Shown here: positions 1-10,841 of the stretch, one piece after another
Numbering within the stretch: the stretch's first letter is position 1
How the letters are laid out: each line of letters starts with the position of its first letter
Assembly: GCA_951799425.1 (NCBI GenBank)
Contig: OX637391.1
Coordinates: forward strand, 49,013,069 to 49,077,068
Reading direction: 5' to 3'
DNA length: 64,000 nt
Source of the DNA: Ilex aquifolium
Lineage: Eukaryota > Streptophyta > Magnoliopsida > Aquifoliales > Aquifoliaceae
Made by a program: the position numbers and the translations under genes
Notes under the pieces: model-generated
Database searches by the model: none
Seen by the model: only the letters and a program-made list of their open reading frames with translations
What the model was told of the DNA's origin: nothing

Positions 1-250
1 ACTCAATTCATCAAATTAACATTCAAATTATCAAATTGACATTCAATTTCATCAAATTAACATTCAATTTATGAAATGGATATTCAATTTCATGAAATCG
101 ATTTTCAGTTTCATTAAATTAACATTCGATTTATTAAATTAACATTCAATTTATCAAATTGACATTTAGTTTCATTAAATTTACATGTAATTTCATCAAA
201 TCGACTTTCAATTTCATTAAATTAACATCTAAATTAACATGTTCATTAAA
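1..250. repeat. AT-rich short tandem repeat, 20-21 bp unit
   Basis: About twelve degenerate units that each carry a form of CATTCAATTTCATCAAATTAA follow one another without a gap. Units differ mainly at a few positions (tca/tta/tga after the AAAT core). The array runs off the left edge and merges on the right into the 81-bp hairpin array, so both are probably internal repeats of one CACTA-type element. Confidence 0.75.
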
Positions 251-1470
251 TTGATATTTTTTATTAAAGTAAAATGATTATTTGCGACGTTTTTGATTTT
301 GATTTTAATTAAAAGTCAATTACATTTGATTTTTTTAAAATTTTTTATTTAAGTAAATTGATTATTGACGACGTTTTTGAAAAACGTCGCGAAAACTCAG
401 TTGCATTTGATATTTTTTAAATTTTTTATTTAAGTAAAGTGATTATTGGCGACGTTTTTGAAAAACGTCGCGAAAAGTCAATTGCATTTGATATTTTTTA
501 AATTTTTTATTTAAGTAAACTGATTATTGGCGACGTTTTTGAAAAACGTCGCGAAAAGTCAATTGCATTTGATTTTTTTAAAATTTTTTATTTAAGTAAA
601 TTGATTATTGGCGACGTTTTTGAAAAACGTCGCGAAAAGTCAAGTGCATTTGATTTTTTTAAAATTTTTTATTTAAGTAAAGTGATTATTGGCGACGTTT
701 TTGAAAAACGTCGCGAAAAGTCAAGTGCATTTGATTTTTTAAAAATTTTTTATTTAAGTAAAGTGATTATTGGCGACGTTTTTTAAAAACGTCGCGAAAA
801 ATCAATTGCATTTGATTTTTTTAAAATTTTTTATTTAAGTAAATTGATTATTGGCGACGTTTTTGAAAAACGTCGCGAAAAATCAATTGCATTTGATTTT
901 TTTAAAATTTTTTATTTAAGTAAAGTGATTATTGGCGACGTTTTTGAAAAACGTCGCGAAAAGTCAAGTGCATTTGATTTTTTTTAAATTTTTTATTTAA
1001 GTAAAGTGATTATTGGCGACGTTTTTAAAAAACGTCGCGAAAAGTCAATTGCATTTGATTTTTTTAAAATTTTTTATTTAAGTAAAGTGATTATTGGCGA
1101 CGTTTTTCAAAAACGTCGCGAAAAGTCAATTGCATTTGATTTTTTTTAAATTTTTTATTTAAGTAAAGTGATTATTGGCGACGTTTTTGAAAAACGTCGC
1201 GAAAAGTCAATTGCATTTGATTTTTTTTAAATTTTTTATTTAAGTAAAGTGATTATTGGCGACGTTTTTCAAAAACGTCGCGAAAAGTCAATTGCATTTG
1301 ATTTTTTTAAAATTTTTTATTTTAGTAAAGTTATTATTGGCGACGTTTTTCAAAAACGTCGCCAAAAGTCAATTTCATTTGATTTTTTTTAAATTTTTTA
1401 TTTTAGTAAAGTGATTATTGGCGACGTTTTTTAAAAACGTCGCTAAAAAAATTGCCAAAACTGAAATTTG
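250..1470. repeat. 81-bp tandem repeat carrying a perfect palindrome
   Basis: About fifteen units with an 81-bp spacing (cores near 451, 530, 611, 692 and so on). Each unit has an AT-rich spacer and a palindromic core, CGACGTTTTTGAAAAACGTCG or a close variant. Units at the two ends are more diverged than those in the middle, as expected of an array evolving by unequal exchange. A short open frame seen inside it only reads the repeat and is not a gene. Confidence 0.9.
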
Positions 1471-1568
1471 CGACGAAATTAAAAAATCGTCGCTAATAGT
1501 AAACTATTTGCGACGAATTTAAAAACGTCGCAAAAAAAACGTCGCAAAAAACGATTTTTGTTGTAGTG

Positions 1569-2520
1569 GAAGACCATAGCGGTAGAGTAGGGATCCAATA
1601 AAAGAGGAAGAAAAGACAAAGAACGACATTGACTCTTAAAATAACAAAAGCAGAAGGTCCAGAAGTGGAGTAACCACCTCGGGTTCTTAGAATCTAGGTT
1701 TAAACAAAAACCCTAGGAGAGAAAATAAAAGAAGGGGGCAAGATAGAAGACATACCTAGAAAGTGAGGACAATCAACGATCGAGAACCCAAGAGGGATAC
1801 TAAGGACGAACAGAGCAAACTTCAGGAAGACCTCCAAACGTTCTGAGCACTCACATAGTCAGCCTAGACAACAAGGAAGAAGAAGAGGATGAAATTACAA
1901 AAGGCAAAGAGATAAGAGGGTTTCTAGGAAAAGGCGCTGAGAAATATGAAACGCGGGCAAAAGAGGTTTAGCCTAGGAAGGAACTTAAGGTGCGCATACG
2001 ATTGGACACGTGGCGCATACAAGCTAAACGTGTACGACAAACAAGCCAGAAATGACTCCTCGCATGTATGCGACCTCGAAAATACTGGGAAACGTCCCAT
2101 CGGGCAACTCTTGAGAGCAAACCGAGCTGAGCTTATCTACAATAGAGCATATCAACCCCAATCCACGTCAGCCAAAGCTTAAATATTTTGGTAGATAAGT
2201 CGCAACTGCCTCAACACCATCAACGCTGATTACACAAAGGGAGTGTCAGTTATGGGAATTGGCAAGGATCACGCAAGGCATCTGAAGACTATAAAAATGG
2301 ATCAAATCCCTCCCATTGGATTCAAGCATTTTATCTACATAATTACTCTGTGTAATCTTCTCCCTCGATTAATAGAAAATTTCCCCAGGAGCAAGAGACT
2401 CCATTAGAGTGGACTAGCCGAGCTCCCGAACTGGTGAACCACTACAAACCTTTTGTCCATTCATTTTCTGTCTGATTGAATCAACAATTTATCCCCCAAG
2501 AGCCTAGAAGCCCAGACTAG
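1569..2520 (+). mobile_element. LTR-like fragment, Ty3/gypsy type, fossil
   Basis: A CTATAAAAATGG TATA-like box near 2290 is followed about 60-200 bases later by a leader-like stretch (wording near 2400-2460 resembles the R-U5 end of plant Tat/Athila-type LTRs, with a GGTGAACCACTACAAACC motif). No coding domain of the family is present. It is an old, incomplete piece and its ends are not defined. A 78-codon open frame at 1946-2182 lies inside it and is not believed to be a gene. Confidence 0.4.
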
Positions 2521-2958
2521 ATATTCTAGTGACCCCTATGCCTTCGAATAATTCAGCTCTGTTCAGATGTGCAAGACACATACCATTGAAACTTAACTCA
2601 TTTTGCTACACATCAAGCAAGATTACAGTTTGTCTTTCTATGTCCCGTATCTTACATGGCCCCCCTTCCCCCTTAAGCGTCAAGGTTTTGCATGTTGCAC
2701 CTTCAGTAGTTGAGTGCATTGGGCTCTCGACCCATTTCAATAGAAAGGATTTATCCCCTAACAAAAGTTACAAAACACACCCCATAAAAATATCCATGGA
2801 GCCATTAGAAATTGCATACAATGGGTATAAACGAACACGGTTATGGATCTGATAACAATATAAGGAATATTACATCTAATGAGATGGCATCAAATGCTAA
2901 TAGTTCTTCTTTTGCAACCTTTGAAAACAATTATCCGATCTGAGAAATTGGATTCCAC
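2521..2958. other. unassigned sequence left of the PIF-like element
   Basis: An open frame of 107 codons (2529-2852) is present but shows no recognisable domain or splice context, and the opposite strand is full of stops. The sequence may be a decayed gene or element. Sequence right of the PIF-like element (from 4998) continues it once the insertion is discounted. Confidence 0.3.
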
Positions 2959-2961
2959 TAA

Positions 2962-4994
2962 GGTGGTGTTTGGATCACCATGGAATGATTGGATTGGATT
3001 GGATTTGAATCCGAACCCAATCCAACCCAATGCAAAGTGGCCCGGATTGAAGGATTATAAAGTTTGGATTCAAATCCGATCCCATCTTTGGATGGGTTTC
3101 ATTTGGTTTGTGGGCTCCATTCACATGTGAAGATAAAACATGCTAAAATGACCATTGCACCCTTGTGTAAAAAAATGTTATCCAATCTTATACCATGTTT
3201 GGAATGGAATGAAAAAAAAGTCTAATTCATTTGTATTGTTTTATTTAGGAAAAAAAATATAAATAAATAAATAACGCATTTTTTATAAATTATTGAAATA
3301 AATATTTTGTTCATTTATTTAATTTAATTTGTTCAATACACTTTTAATCAAAAAAAATCATATGCATCATGCAAAAAAAATAATATACAAATCGATACAA
3401 CTCATGCATAAGTCGTTATTAGTTTCTTTCTATAAAATTCGAAGTTGTGTATTTAAAAATAAAACTTAATTGTTTTTTTTCAATAAATAGCAAAATTAAT
3501 CCGAACCATATTCAATTTTTTCAATGACCCAAATGCAATTTATTTTCCAATAATTTTAGGGTATTTTAATATTATTGCCTGAATTAATATCATAAATCAG
3601 GTCAATTTAAAATTTGTTGCTTTAATTAAAATGTTAATTTTTTGTAGAGTTCATTTATAAGGAAATAAATGGATGACCATAAAATTTTTATGATCTTAAA
3701 AATTTAAGATGTATTGAGACCTGTCAACTTCTTTAGCATGTGACCCTCCTATTGATAAAAATTCATAAATCGTCTAAATCCATCATAGCTTTTCTAAAGG
3801 AGAAATTAAAAAATAAATAGTTGTTTTATCACCATATACGTATAACAATTGTTTTACTTCCCTCATCTTTATCGAAAAAAGGAGATATTATTAATGCAGA
3901 TTTTAACACAGATTATTAACGAGTTAAAATTACAGTCATATTATAATCTGCTAGGTGGCTTTGGAATGACAATAGTTGTTAACGCAGATTAGTTCAATTT
4001 TAATTTCTTTCATTTGTATTTGTTGTAATCACATGTTTAATAAGAAGACCTACAAATTAATTTTTAAAATTAAAAATAATTACAGTCATATTATAATTCA
4101 ACATTTTCTTTGTTTTTTTTTTTTTTTGTGGTCTCATATAAACAGTTTTTTTTTTTGGGTAAGTAACTATCAACAACCAACAACAAAGCAAGGAAAAAGA
4201 TAAAGAAATCCAACCAGCCCCCAGGAATCACCCACCTCTGAAGATACCATTAATTCTACATTTTCTTCAGTGTGAAGGTAATGCATATTATTGAATTAAT
4301 AGAAAATGAAAAAACCCAAAAGCCAAAAAGGCTTACACATATTTATGGTTATGTTGTCAATCTGGAGGGTGGTCGGTGAACCAGAGATCCAACAAAGGAA
4401 CCGACAAATACACAGACTAGAAAGAGAGAGGGAGACAAAGAAAGATCCATCAAATCGCCTAGGGCTGTTATTCGGTAAACCAAAACTCAAAATGGTGAAA
4501 GAAAGGGAGAGACATAGACGGAAGAAAGGGAGAGATAGAGTGGAGGAAGAAAGGGATATAGAGACGGAGAGAAAGAGAGATGGACAAAGCCACCTAGCAG
4601 ATCTCGAAAGCCAAAAAAGTAAAATCGATAAACCCAGAGAGAGAGAAAGAGAGACCTGATCTTCTTCTTCCCTTGCACCGTTTGCCAAAGAAGGGAACCA
4701 TTCGATTGAAATGAGAGGTAAAAAAGGGCACAAACCCTAGGAAAAATATTGCGGGGTGTTTTAGTAAAATCCAAATCTATCATGTGGATAAAATTTTAAT
4801 CCCAAACTTTTCATGGGTTTCAGATATCCGTTTCAGAAGGGAAAAGGGCTTCATTTCCTACGGGCCGAGGTTTTCAAACTCAACGAATATCCCACCCGAA
4901 ATTAAGTATCCAAATGAAGGATATGTGGGCCCAAGGATATTTTTAAGCCAATCCCTCACCCAATCCCCAGTAATCCGGTGAAACAAACACCCCC
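2962..4994. mobile_element. PIF/Harbinger-like non-autonomous DNA transposon, copy 1
   Basis: The left end GGTGGTGTTTGGATCACC and the right end, read inverted, GGGGGTGTTTGTTTCACC form imperfect terminal inverted repeats. Both are flanked by TAA (2959-2961 and 4995-4997), the 3-bp target duplication typical of PIF/Harbinger. The right 250 bases match those of a second copy at 60828-62073. The middle holds AT-rich sequence, T-runs and a purine-rich GAGAGA tract (about 4420-4660) that creates spurious long frames on both strands. No transposase is visible. The copy is 2033 bp, longer than copy 2, so it probably holds extra insertions. Confidence 0.75.
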
Positions 4995-4997
4995 TAA

Positions 4998-5730
4998 GGG
5001 AATTTTAGAGACATGGATAAGCCTTTTATGATTCAATGGAGATTAGGCAAAACAATTGATCTGAGACTGCCTACGTTTTTAGAATTTCTTCGAGAAATTT
5101 ATACTTTGAATTTTTCAAGAAAATCTTTTCATGGATTCATAACGAGTTCTCGATGTGTTCAAGAAGATTGGTGCAATGTTATGGAAGAAGGATCATTTGA
5201 AAATTAAGACCAAGAAGAGGAGCTTGAACCTTGGTTCAATGGGTGCACCCAAACAATTGTTGAAGAAGAATCAATTCATTTTATTTTTTATTTTTTGTAA
5301 AGTTAACTTATGTAGCAATGATGGACTTCTGCAATAATTGCATTCAGTTGATGCAACAAATATGAATCATGTATAGTCACTTTTTAAAGCATATCACTTA
5401 CTCTTGTACCCTGTGGTCATGTTTGTTTGATACCTATTATCTAACTAGTTTGTCCCATATAGATAAGGAAAATTCACTTTTTTTCTTTCGAGAGAAAAAT
5501 TAAATAAAAGAGAGGAGAGAAATAGTTAGACGGACAAATTTAAGGAGGAGAGAGGAGAAAGGAGAGCGGACAGAAAAATTAAAAAAGAGATGACAGACCA
5601 GAGTGAAATTAAAGAAAGAAAAAGGAGTCTTGAAAAGATATACGTGATCTACTGAAGGTCAAAATAGGAAATAAGAAAAAAGTAAAAAGATTATTGGACC
5701 TATTTACACAAAAGTACAGAATATGTGTCA
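4998..5730. other. unassigned, possible decayed gene fragment then purine-rich tract
   Basis: A 64-codon frame at 5013-5207 has ordinary codon composition but no domain I recognise. It is followed by AT-rich sequence and a purine-rich stretch (5490-5630). Nothing here can be supported as a functional gene. Confidence 0.2.
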
Positions 5731-5738
5731 TTGATAAC

Positions 5739-6384
5739 CTATGAAGCACGGATACTTCGTTGAGGTCGGCGTATTCGTATCGGATACTTTATCGGATACG
5801 ATATTCGTCGGATACTCGAGGATACGTATCGGATACACCTCTTACGTATCCGATAATAATTAAATATTAAGATACTTCACGGATACTTTTGTGTTCAAGT
5901 AATATATATAATTTTTGAGTTGAATTTTTAACATTTCCTTTCGAATTCACATACCATACAATACATTTACAAAAATTCATACTACTTCAAAGGCACATGA
6001 GTATTTTTTAAGTATTATCTACAATTATATGTCAAAAGAGCATAAAATAAATCTATTACATTATAGTTTTAGCAAAAATTACTTCTAAATAAACCGACTC
6101 GGTAAATGTTAGTTTTGATTCTTTAATTAATCACTTCACATTGTGAATATACCATAGTGATACGATATATATTTTTTTCAAACTAAAAAGAATTACAAAT
6201 TTTCCTTATTGTGTTAAAGAACTACCAAAATATATAAGTATTATGCTGATTGAAAATAATAAAAATATTAAAAATATTTTATTATAGCCGTATCTTGACC
6301 GTACCCGTATCCTTCTTTTTTAGATTTTGTCGTATCTCCGTATCCGTATCGTATCGTACCCGTATCCGTATATGTGCTTCATAG
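5739..6384. mobile_element. hAT-type MITE with perfect 8-bp target duplication
   Basis: Terminal inverted repeats start CTATGAAGCAC at both ends. The flanks are an exact 8-bp duplication, TTGATAAC, at 5731-5738 and 6385-6392, the hAT hallmark. Both subterminal regions (about 5745-5900 and 6285-6375) are crowded with GGATACG/CGTATCC motifs in inverted orientation, likely transposase-binding repeats. The interior is AT-rich and non-coding. Length 646 bp. Confidence 0.9.
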
Positions 6385-6392
6385 TTGATAAC

Positions 6393-7167
6393 TCAAAAAG
6401 ATTCCTTTTATTCTTTTCGACAAAAGAGTTTCTCATATTATACTTGGTTCCAATTTTCACTAACTTTTATTTTAACCACAACACCAAACAATAAAACATT
6501 TTAATTAAATTTAGGGAAAATTTCTGTCACACTCCTTATAGTTTATCATATCTTTAAGGACACCCCCTCTATTTTATGAATTTTCACTGACACCTTCTGT
6601 CAGATTAAAGGCCTTAACTAAAATATAATTTTATTAAATTGCCAATGATATATTTTAGGAAAAACTTTATCTGCATCCCCTCTAAATAGACATATCTTCA
6701 ATGAGACTCCCTCTGTTTTATGAATTTTTTTACGAATTAAAATTCGGGCCCATTAAAATTCGATTCGTGCAAATTAAAATTTGTTTTTAATCGGCTCGAA
6801 TCAAATTTTAATTAACTAGCATTGAATTTTAATTGGGCCTCATTTTGATACGTAAAAAAATATAAATTTTAATCGACTCAAATTTTAATACATAAAAAAT
6901 AATTTTTAATCAAATTGAATTGAATTTTAAGTTTTTAACTGGCATAATCTTTAATAACTAGAAAATATGTGACTGAAATTTTTCCTTATATTTATATTTT
7001 AATCACCCAGGTATATTCTGATCATCCACTTGTATTTTAACCACAGTAAATGATATAACCACTCATTTATACTTTGAACATAATAAATAAAAGAGAAAGT
7101 GCATTATGCGAGGCATCTTAATAACTAAGGTTGAACCTCAAATAAATTGACAACATTCTTGAAAAAG
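6393..7167. other. AT-rich intergenic, includes a MITE-like terminus
   Basis: No gene. The 18-mer AAATTTAGGGAAAATTTC at 6507-6524 begins a region of foldback-like sequence, and its exact reverse complement occurs at 34748-34765. This suggests two members of one MITE family with eroded bodies. Confidence 0.4.
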
Positions 7168-7328
7168 AAAAATGTTATGTTTACTAAAAAAATTTATTAA
7201 ATCTTTTCATACTAAATGATGTGACACAATCTCCGTCATTGAATATTAATAGGAATCACTTATTTAATAGTAAAAAACTGTGTTACATCATTTAGGATAA
7301 AAATTTGATAAGTATAAATAACATTATC
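7168..7328. mobile_element. short foldback MITE
   Basis: The left arm (AATGTTATGTTTACT then a stretch containing TAAATGATGTGACAC) pairs with the right arm, which read inverted gives AATGTTATTTATACTT and TAAATGATGTAACAC. A relative with the same motifs is at 34903-35038. The target duplication is unclear. Confidence 0.6.
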
Positions 7329-8490
7329 CCTTGAAAAAACCTACTTACGTATGCTTTATATATAGGGTTGATTGGCTCACGTGAACCGGGCTCTGACAAT
7401 CTAACACAAATTCTGTCTGGGCCAGTGTATAGTATATTACAAAGCTGGGCCAAACGTAACCGAGCTCAGCCCATGCCCTCCTTACAGAATTTCCAAATGA
7501 CTTAGCTAGATACACTCAATTATCTATCACTCCGAGGTAGACATTAAACATAGGGGTTTCAATTTGACCCGTCAGCATGAACACGATACGAACTCAATAT
7601 GACACGATTTTAAAATTAATATAATTGATAAATAAGTATAATATATGGGTTGAATTAATATTTGACACTTATAACACATTAAATAATTTTTTTTTTCCGT
7701 AGGTATTGACATAAATACGACACAAGTAAGAGTAAAACTACAAGCTAAATGCATGAATGCTCCTATTACATAACATCAAGCAAAGTGAAGGAAAGTATAC
7801 TGAACACTAAGATAAGGGGTCCATCTGATTGAAATAACCCAAAGCTGAAAAGCCCAACAACCTTTTGGGTTTCTGCCATTGGGAGGGCCTTGAGCTGCTT
7901 CGCATCAGCTTATAGATGGAGGGAGATGGTCATTGTGTAGTTTGATCTTTGTTAACGGACAGTATTAATTTAGAATACCTGGGTTGAATATAAACCTAAT
8001 CTTTAATACCATTTGTATAAATAAGTTGATTTATTCAAAGTGACTGATCTCAAATTTGAACTCGTAATCTTACTAAATAAACCACGTACTTTATCAGTGC
8101 ACCAATGCAAGTAGTAGACGAAAAACGTAAAACTCATAAGATCTCTAATCATATTCCTCTGAAACTAGTATAAGTTGTAGCTAACTTGAATTAAGTGTAT
8201 GTTTTTGACTTCTTCCATTGCATAACTTTTTGTTCCCCAGATTGTTATCATGTTCTTAGCATCAACAAAACAAAAAAATAGATTCTTTGAAGTACAAAAA
8301 ATATGATTCTAAACACAGATATCTTCTATCCTTAGGCATGATTGCTTACTTCAGGACACTTAGCTGTTGAGTTTGACAAGTACTGCATGAGTCTCTTTGA
8401 GATATTTATTCACAAAGACTTCATAAACTAACAGCAACTTGCATGCCATCACTTACCGGGGGAAGAAAAAACCAAAAAACTTGCATGCCA
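7329..8490. other. intergenic, no gene seen
   Basis: Mixed-composition sequence with many stops on all frames. A 21-base direct repeat (CTTGCATGCCATCACTTACCG) occurs at about 8440-8459 and 8480-8500, just before the SINE. Confidence 0.5.
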
Positions 8491-8505
8491 TCACTTACCG
8501 AGGTT

Positions 8506-8615
8506 TTTTTTTTTTTTTTGGGGGGGGGGGAAGGGGAAGGGAGCTTGAACCTTTGACCTCAAGAAGACAAAACCTTCATAAGGTAAGGAGTACCATTGGA
8601 CCAAAGACCCATTAG
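8506..8615 (-). mobile_element. tRNA-derived SINE
   Basis: Read on the - strand, the element begins GGGTCTTTGGTCCAATGGTA, which contains a pol III A-box-like TGGTCCAATGGTA. It then has a B-box-like GGTTCAAGCTCC and ends in a G/C-rich stretch and a poly(A) tail (the T-run at 8506-8519). The flanks TCACTTACCGAGGTT (8491-8505) and TCACTTATCGAGGTT (8616-8630) are a 15-bp target duplication with one mismatch. The box spacing fits a short tRNA-derived SINE. Confidence 0.75.
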
Positions 8616-8630
8616 TCACTTATCGAGGTT

Positions 8631-9205
8631 GAACCTTGTTTTTCTTGGTCATTAATTAACAAGCTTCCGATCAAGTTGGGAACATAAACACTAGATAATA
8701 TTCCACTACTTGTATCTACGTTTGAAATCAATTATTTTTGGGTATATAATATTCCCCAACTTGTAAGGAAATATTTACCTGTGAGATACAGTTGGGTGAA
8801 AGGTTGTATGTTTCACTTTTTAATTTCAAACGAGATATTTTACTTTCTTTATTATTGACGACCAAGTGGAAAGTAATGTTTCATAAATTACTATCTCAAA
8901 GAAGTCTTATCTAATCTATTTGAGATGGGATGGTCGACTATGTGAACACTATTATATTAATGTATTTTACCTAGAGGGTAGAGCAAACAATACATATCTC
9001 TCAATCGATTCTCACCCTCCTCGTCATCATATATAGTCAATTCTGGTTGTGGATGGATCTTAATCTAAAATTCTATATTCAATTATTTTATTACTAGTTA
9101 TCAAATTTGTCATCTTTATAATCTCGTTTAATGTTATACTTGGTCTAACTCAAACCGTAACATTACTTGTAATAACATCATTCTCCTGCACTATTATAGT
9201 TATAA
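8631..9205. other. intergenic, no gene seen
   Basis: AT-rich sequence without long open frames or recognisable repeats. Confidence 0.5.
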
Positions 9206-9338
9206 GCTAGGGGTAATTCGTGCCTGAAGGCACGATGCAATGTGAATGGTTTTGAGAGCGATGTTAGTGGCTGTTGGATGAATTTATTTGAGACTGTCGG
9301 ATGGACTTATTGAAACATGCTCTATTTTATATTATAGA
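9206..9338 (-). mobile_element. very short Helitron-like element
   Basis: On the - strand the element starts TCTATAATATAAAATAG, the usual plant Helitron 5' form, preceded by A. It ends with a hairpin GTGCCTTCAGGCAC about a dozen bases before CTAG. The same hairpin type (gtgctttcaggcac) closes the Helitron pair at 33.3-34.4 kb, so they may be relatives. At about 133 bp it is unusually short. The base after CTAG is C rather than the expected T, which weakens the exact end. Confidence 0.5.
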
Positions 9339-9354
9339 TTCGGTATAATTATAA

Positions 9355-9676
9355 GGGTGAATTATACTTTATATCCTCAAAGATTCAAAAATTCAATGCG
9401 ACCTCAAAAATACTTTGTATCCTCAAAAATTAAATTTTCTATATTACACTCTTAATGTATTAAAAGTATTGTAATGTGATCATTCTGTTAGTTTTTGTTA
9501 CTCATTCTGTCAATTTCAGTGGGGTGCGTTTTGACGGAATAAGCAACGAAAGATAATAGAAGGGTCACATTGAAACACTTTTAATACATTAAGGGTAGAG
9601 TGTGTAAAAACCTCATATTTAAAGATACAAAGTAAAAAAAAACTTAAATCTTTCGGGGTACAAGATGAGATTCCCC
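9355..9676. mobile_element. Mutator-type foldback MITE with 9-bp target duplication
   Basis: The ends GGGTGAATTATACTTTATA and, inverted, GGGGAATCTCATCTTGTA pair imperfectly. Longer internal arms also pair (ACTTTGTATC... and TTAATGTATTAAAAG...). The flanks TAATTATAA at 9346-9354 and 9677-9685 are an exact 9-bp duplication, typical of Mutator-like elements. No coding sequence is seen. Confidence 0.8.
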
Positions 9677-9685
9677 TAATTATAA

Positions 9686-10036
9686 ACATGTGTTCATACC
9701 ACCTTATAATTAGTCAATAGCATTATCTTAATTAAAATTAATCAGATATTGCTCCCATGGTGATATTGTGGAAGTTAAGAGAGATATTAGCTGGTGGAGC
9801 ACCTTGGATCGATAGAATATAATTAATTGTAGTGGATAGTTGTTATATGTGAAAACAACATTTGCCCTCATTTAATACATAAATCTTATCCAAGTACATT
9901 CTGAAACTTGTCCACCATTCTACAACTTCTGGGTACTCAACTTTTAAACAAATGTAAAAATCTGCGTGACAATGGCTTAGATGATAGCTTTGGCTCACCA
10001 ACTAAAATAAATGAAATTCTTAATGAAAGTTGGCTT
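9686..10036. other. intergenic, target region of the hAT-like element
   Basis: A 65-codon frame (9908-10105) begins in this stretch and runs into the transposon end. I do not recognise it and no gene can be supported. Confidence 0.3.
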
Positions 10037-10044
10037 CATGCAGG

Positions 10045-10833
10045 TAGGGATGACAGTGGACCGAAGCGGGGGCGGGGTTTAGTCTCCATATCTGTACCCG
10101 CTTAAAAAAATTTCGTCCATCCCCGGTCTACTCCCGTTAACGAGTATAGTTTTCATCACCATTCCCGTCCGCGGGTAAATTTGTAATCCTCGCCCCCGCC
10201 CCGTCCCCCGCCTTCATCTCCGCCCCCACCCCCGTCCACCTTACCCTCCCCAACCCAAGCTAACATAATCCAAAATTATAAATAAATCTAACATTCAAAA
10301 AAATCCAACATAATTATAGACTATCATAACATAATTAAAAGTTTTTCATTTATGACATAATATAATTAAAACCTTGTCTACAACATAATCCAACATAATA
10401 TAATTAAAAGTTTGTCTCCCTTGTAAATCCAACTCAATATCATGCAACACAACATAATGTAACATAACATAATCTAATATTAAAAAATATAAAAACACAA
10501 AGATCTACACTTTTATAAGCCAAAACTATGAAAAAAAATCAAAAAACAAAACAATTTTCAAAAGAAAAAATCATTCAATAATATGTAGATTTGTATTCAA
10601 AGCAACATGTATATATATATATATATATAAAATAATACTAATAATAACGGGTAAAGCGGGGTGAGGAGGGGCGGGACTGAGGCGGGATAGGGGTAAGTGT
10701 CAGTTCATCCCCGCACGAGTTTATATGGGTATCCCCGTATACGTCCACCATCCAATAGGTATGGTCCATCCTCAGTCCAAACGAGACGAGTTTGGACGAA
10801 TACCTATTTTTATCCGGTCCACTTCCACCCCTA
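10045..10833. mobile_element. hAT-like non-autonomous element with 8-bp target duplication
   Basis: The left end TAGGGATGACAGTGGACC and the inverted right end TAGGGGTGGAAGTGGACC fit the TAGGGATG-type hAT terminus. Flanks CATGCAGG (10037-10044) and CATGCAGC (10834-10841) agree at 7 of 8 positions. Both ends are GC-rich with CCCCGCC-like motifs, in contrast with the AT-rich interior, which includes an (AT)n run near 10608. No transposase is seen. Confidence 0.8.
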
Positions 10834-10841
10834 CATGCAGC

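Larger units (their letters stand above)
1..1568. mobile_element. CACTA (En/Spm) transposon end, partial
   Basis: The element ends at 1568 with ...TTTTTGTTGTAGTG, which on the opposite strand reads CACTACAACAAAAA, the classic CACTA terminal inverted repeat. The 120 bases inside it contain several GCGACG motifs in both orientations, the subterminal-repeat pattern that CACTA transposases bind. The other terminus and any transposase gene lie outside the window. No transposase coding sequence is visible here. The call rests on the terminus and subterminal motifs. Confidence 0.75.

Noticed and set aside
601-786. Repetitive 61-codon open frame
   Set aside because: It only reads the 81-bp satellite, and its peptide repeats with the unit.
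4296-4783. Overlapping 98-145 codon frames on both strands
   Set aside because: All lie in a purine-rich GAGAGA tract of a PIF-like element; composition explains them.
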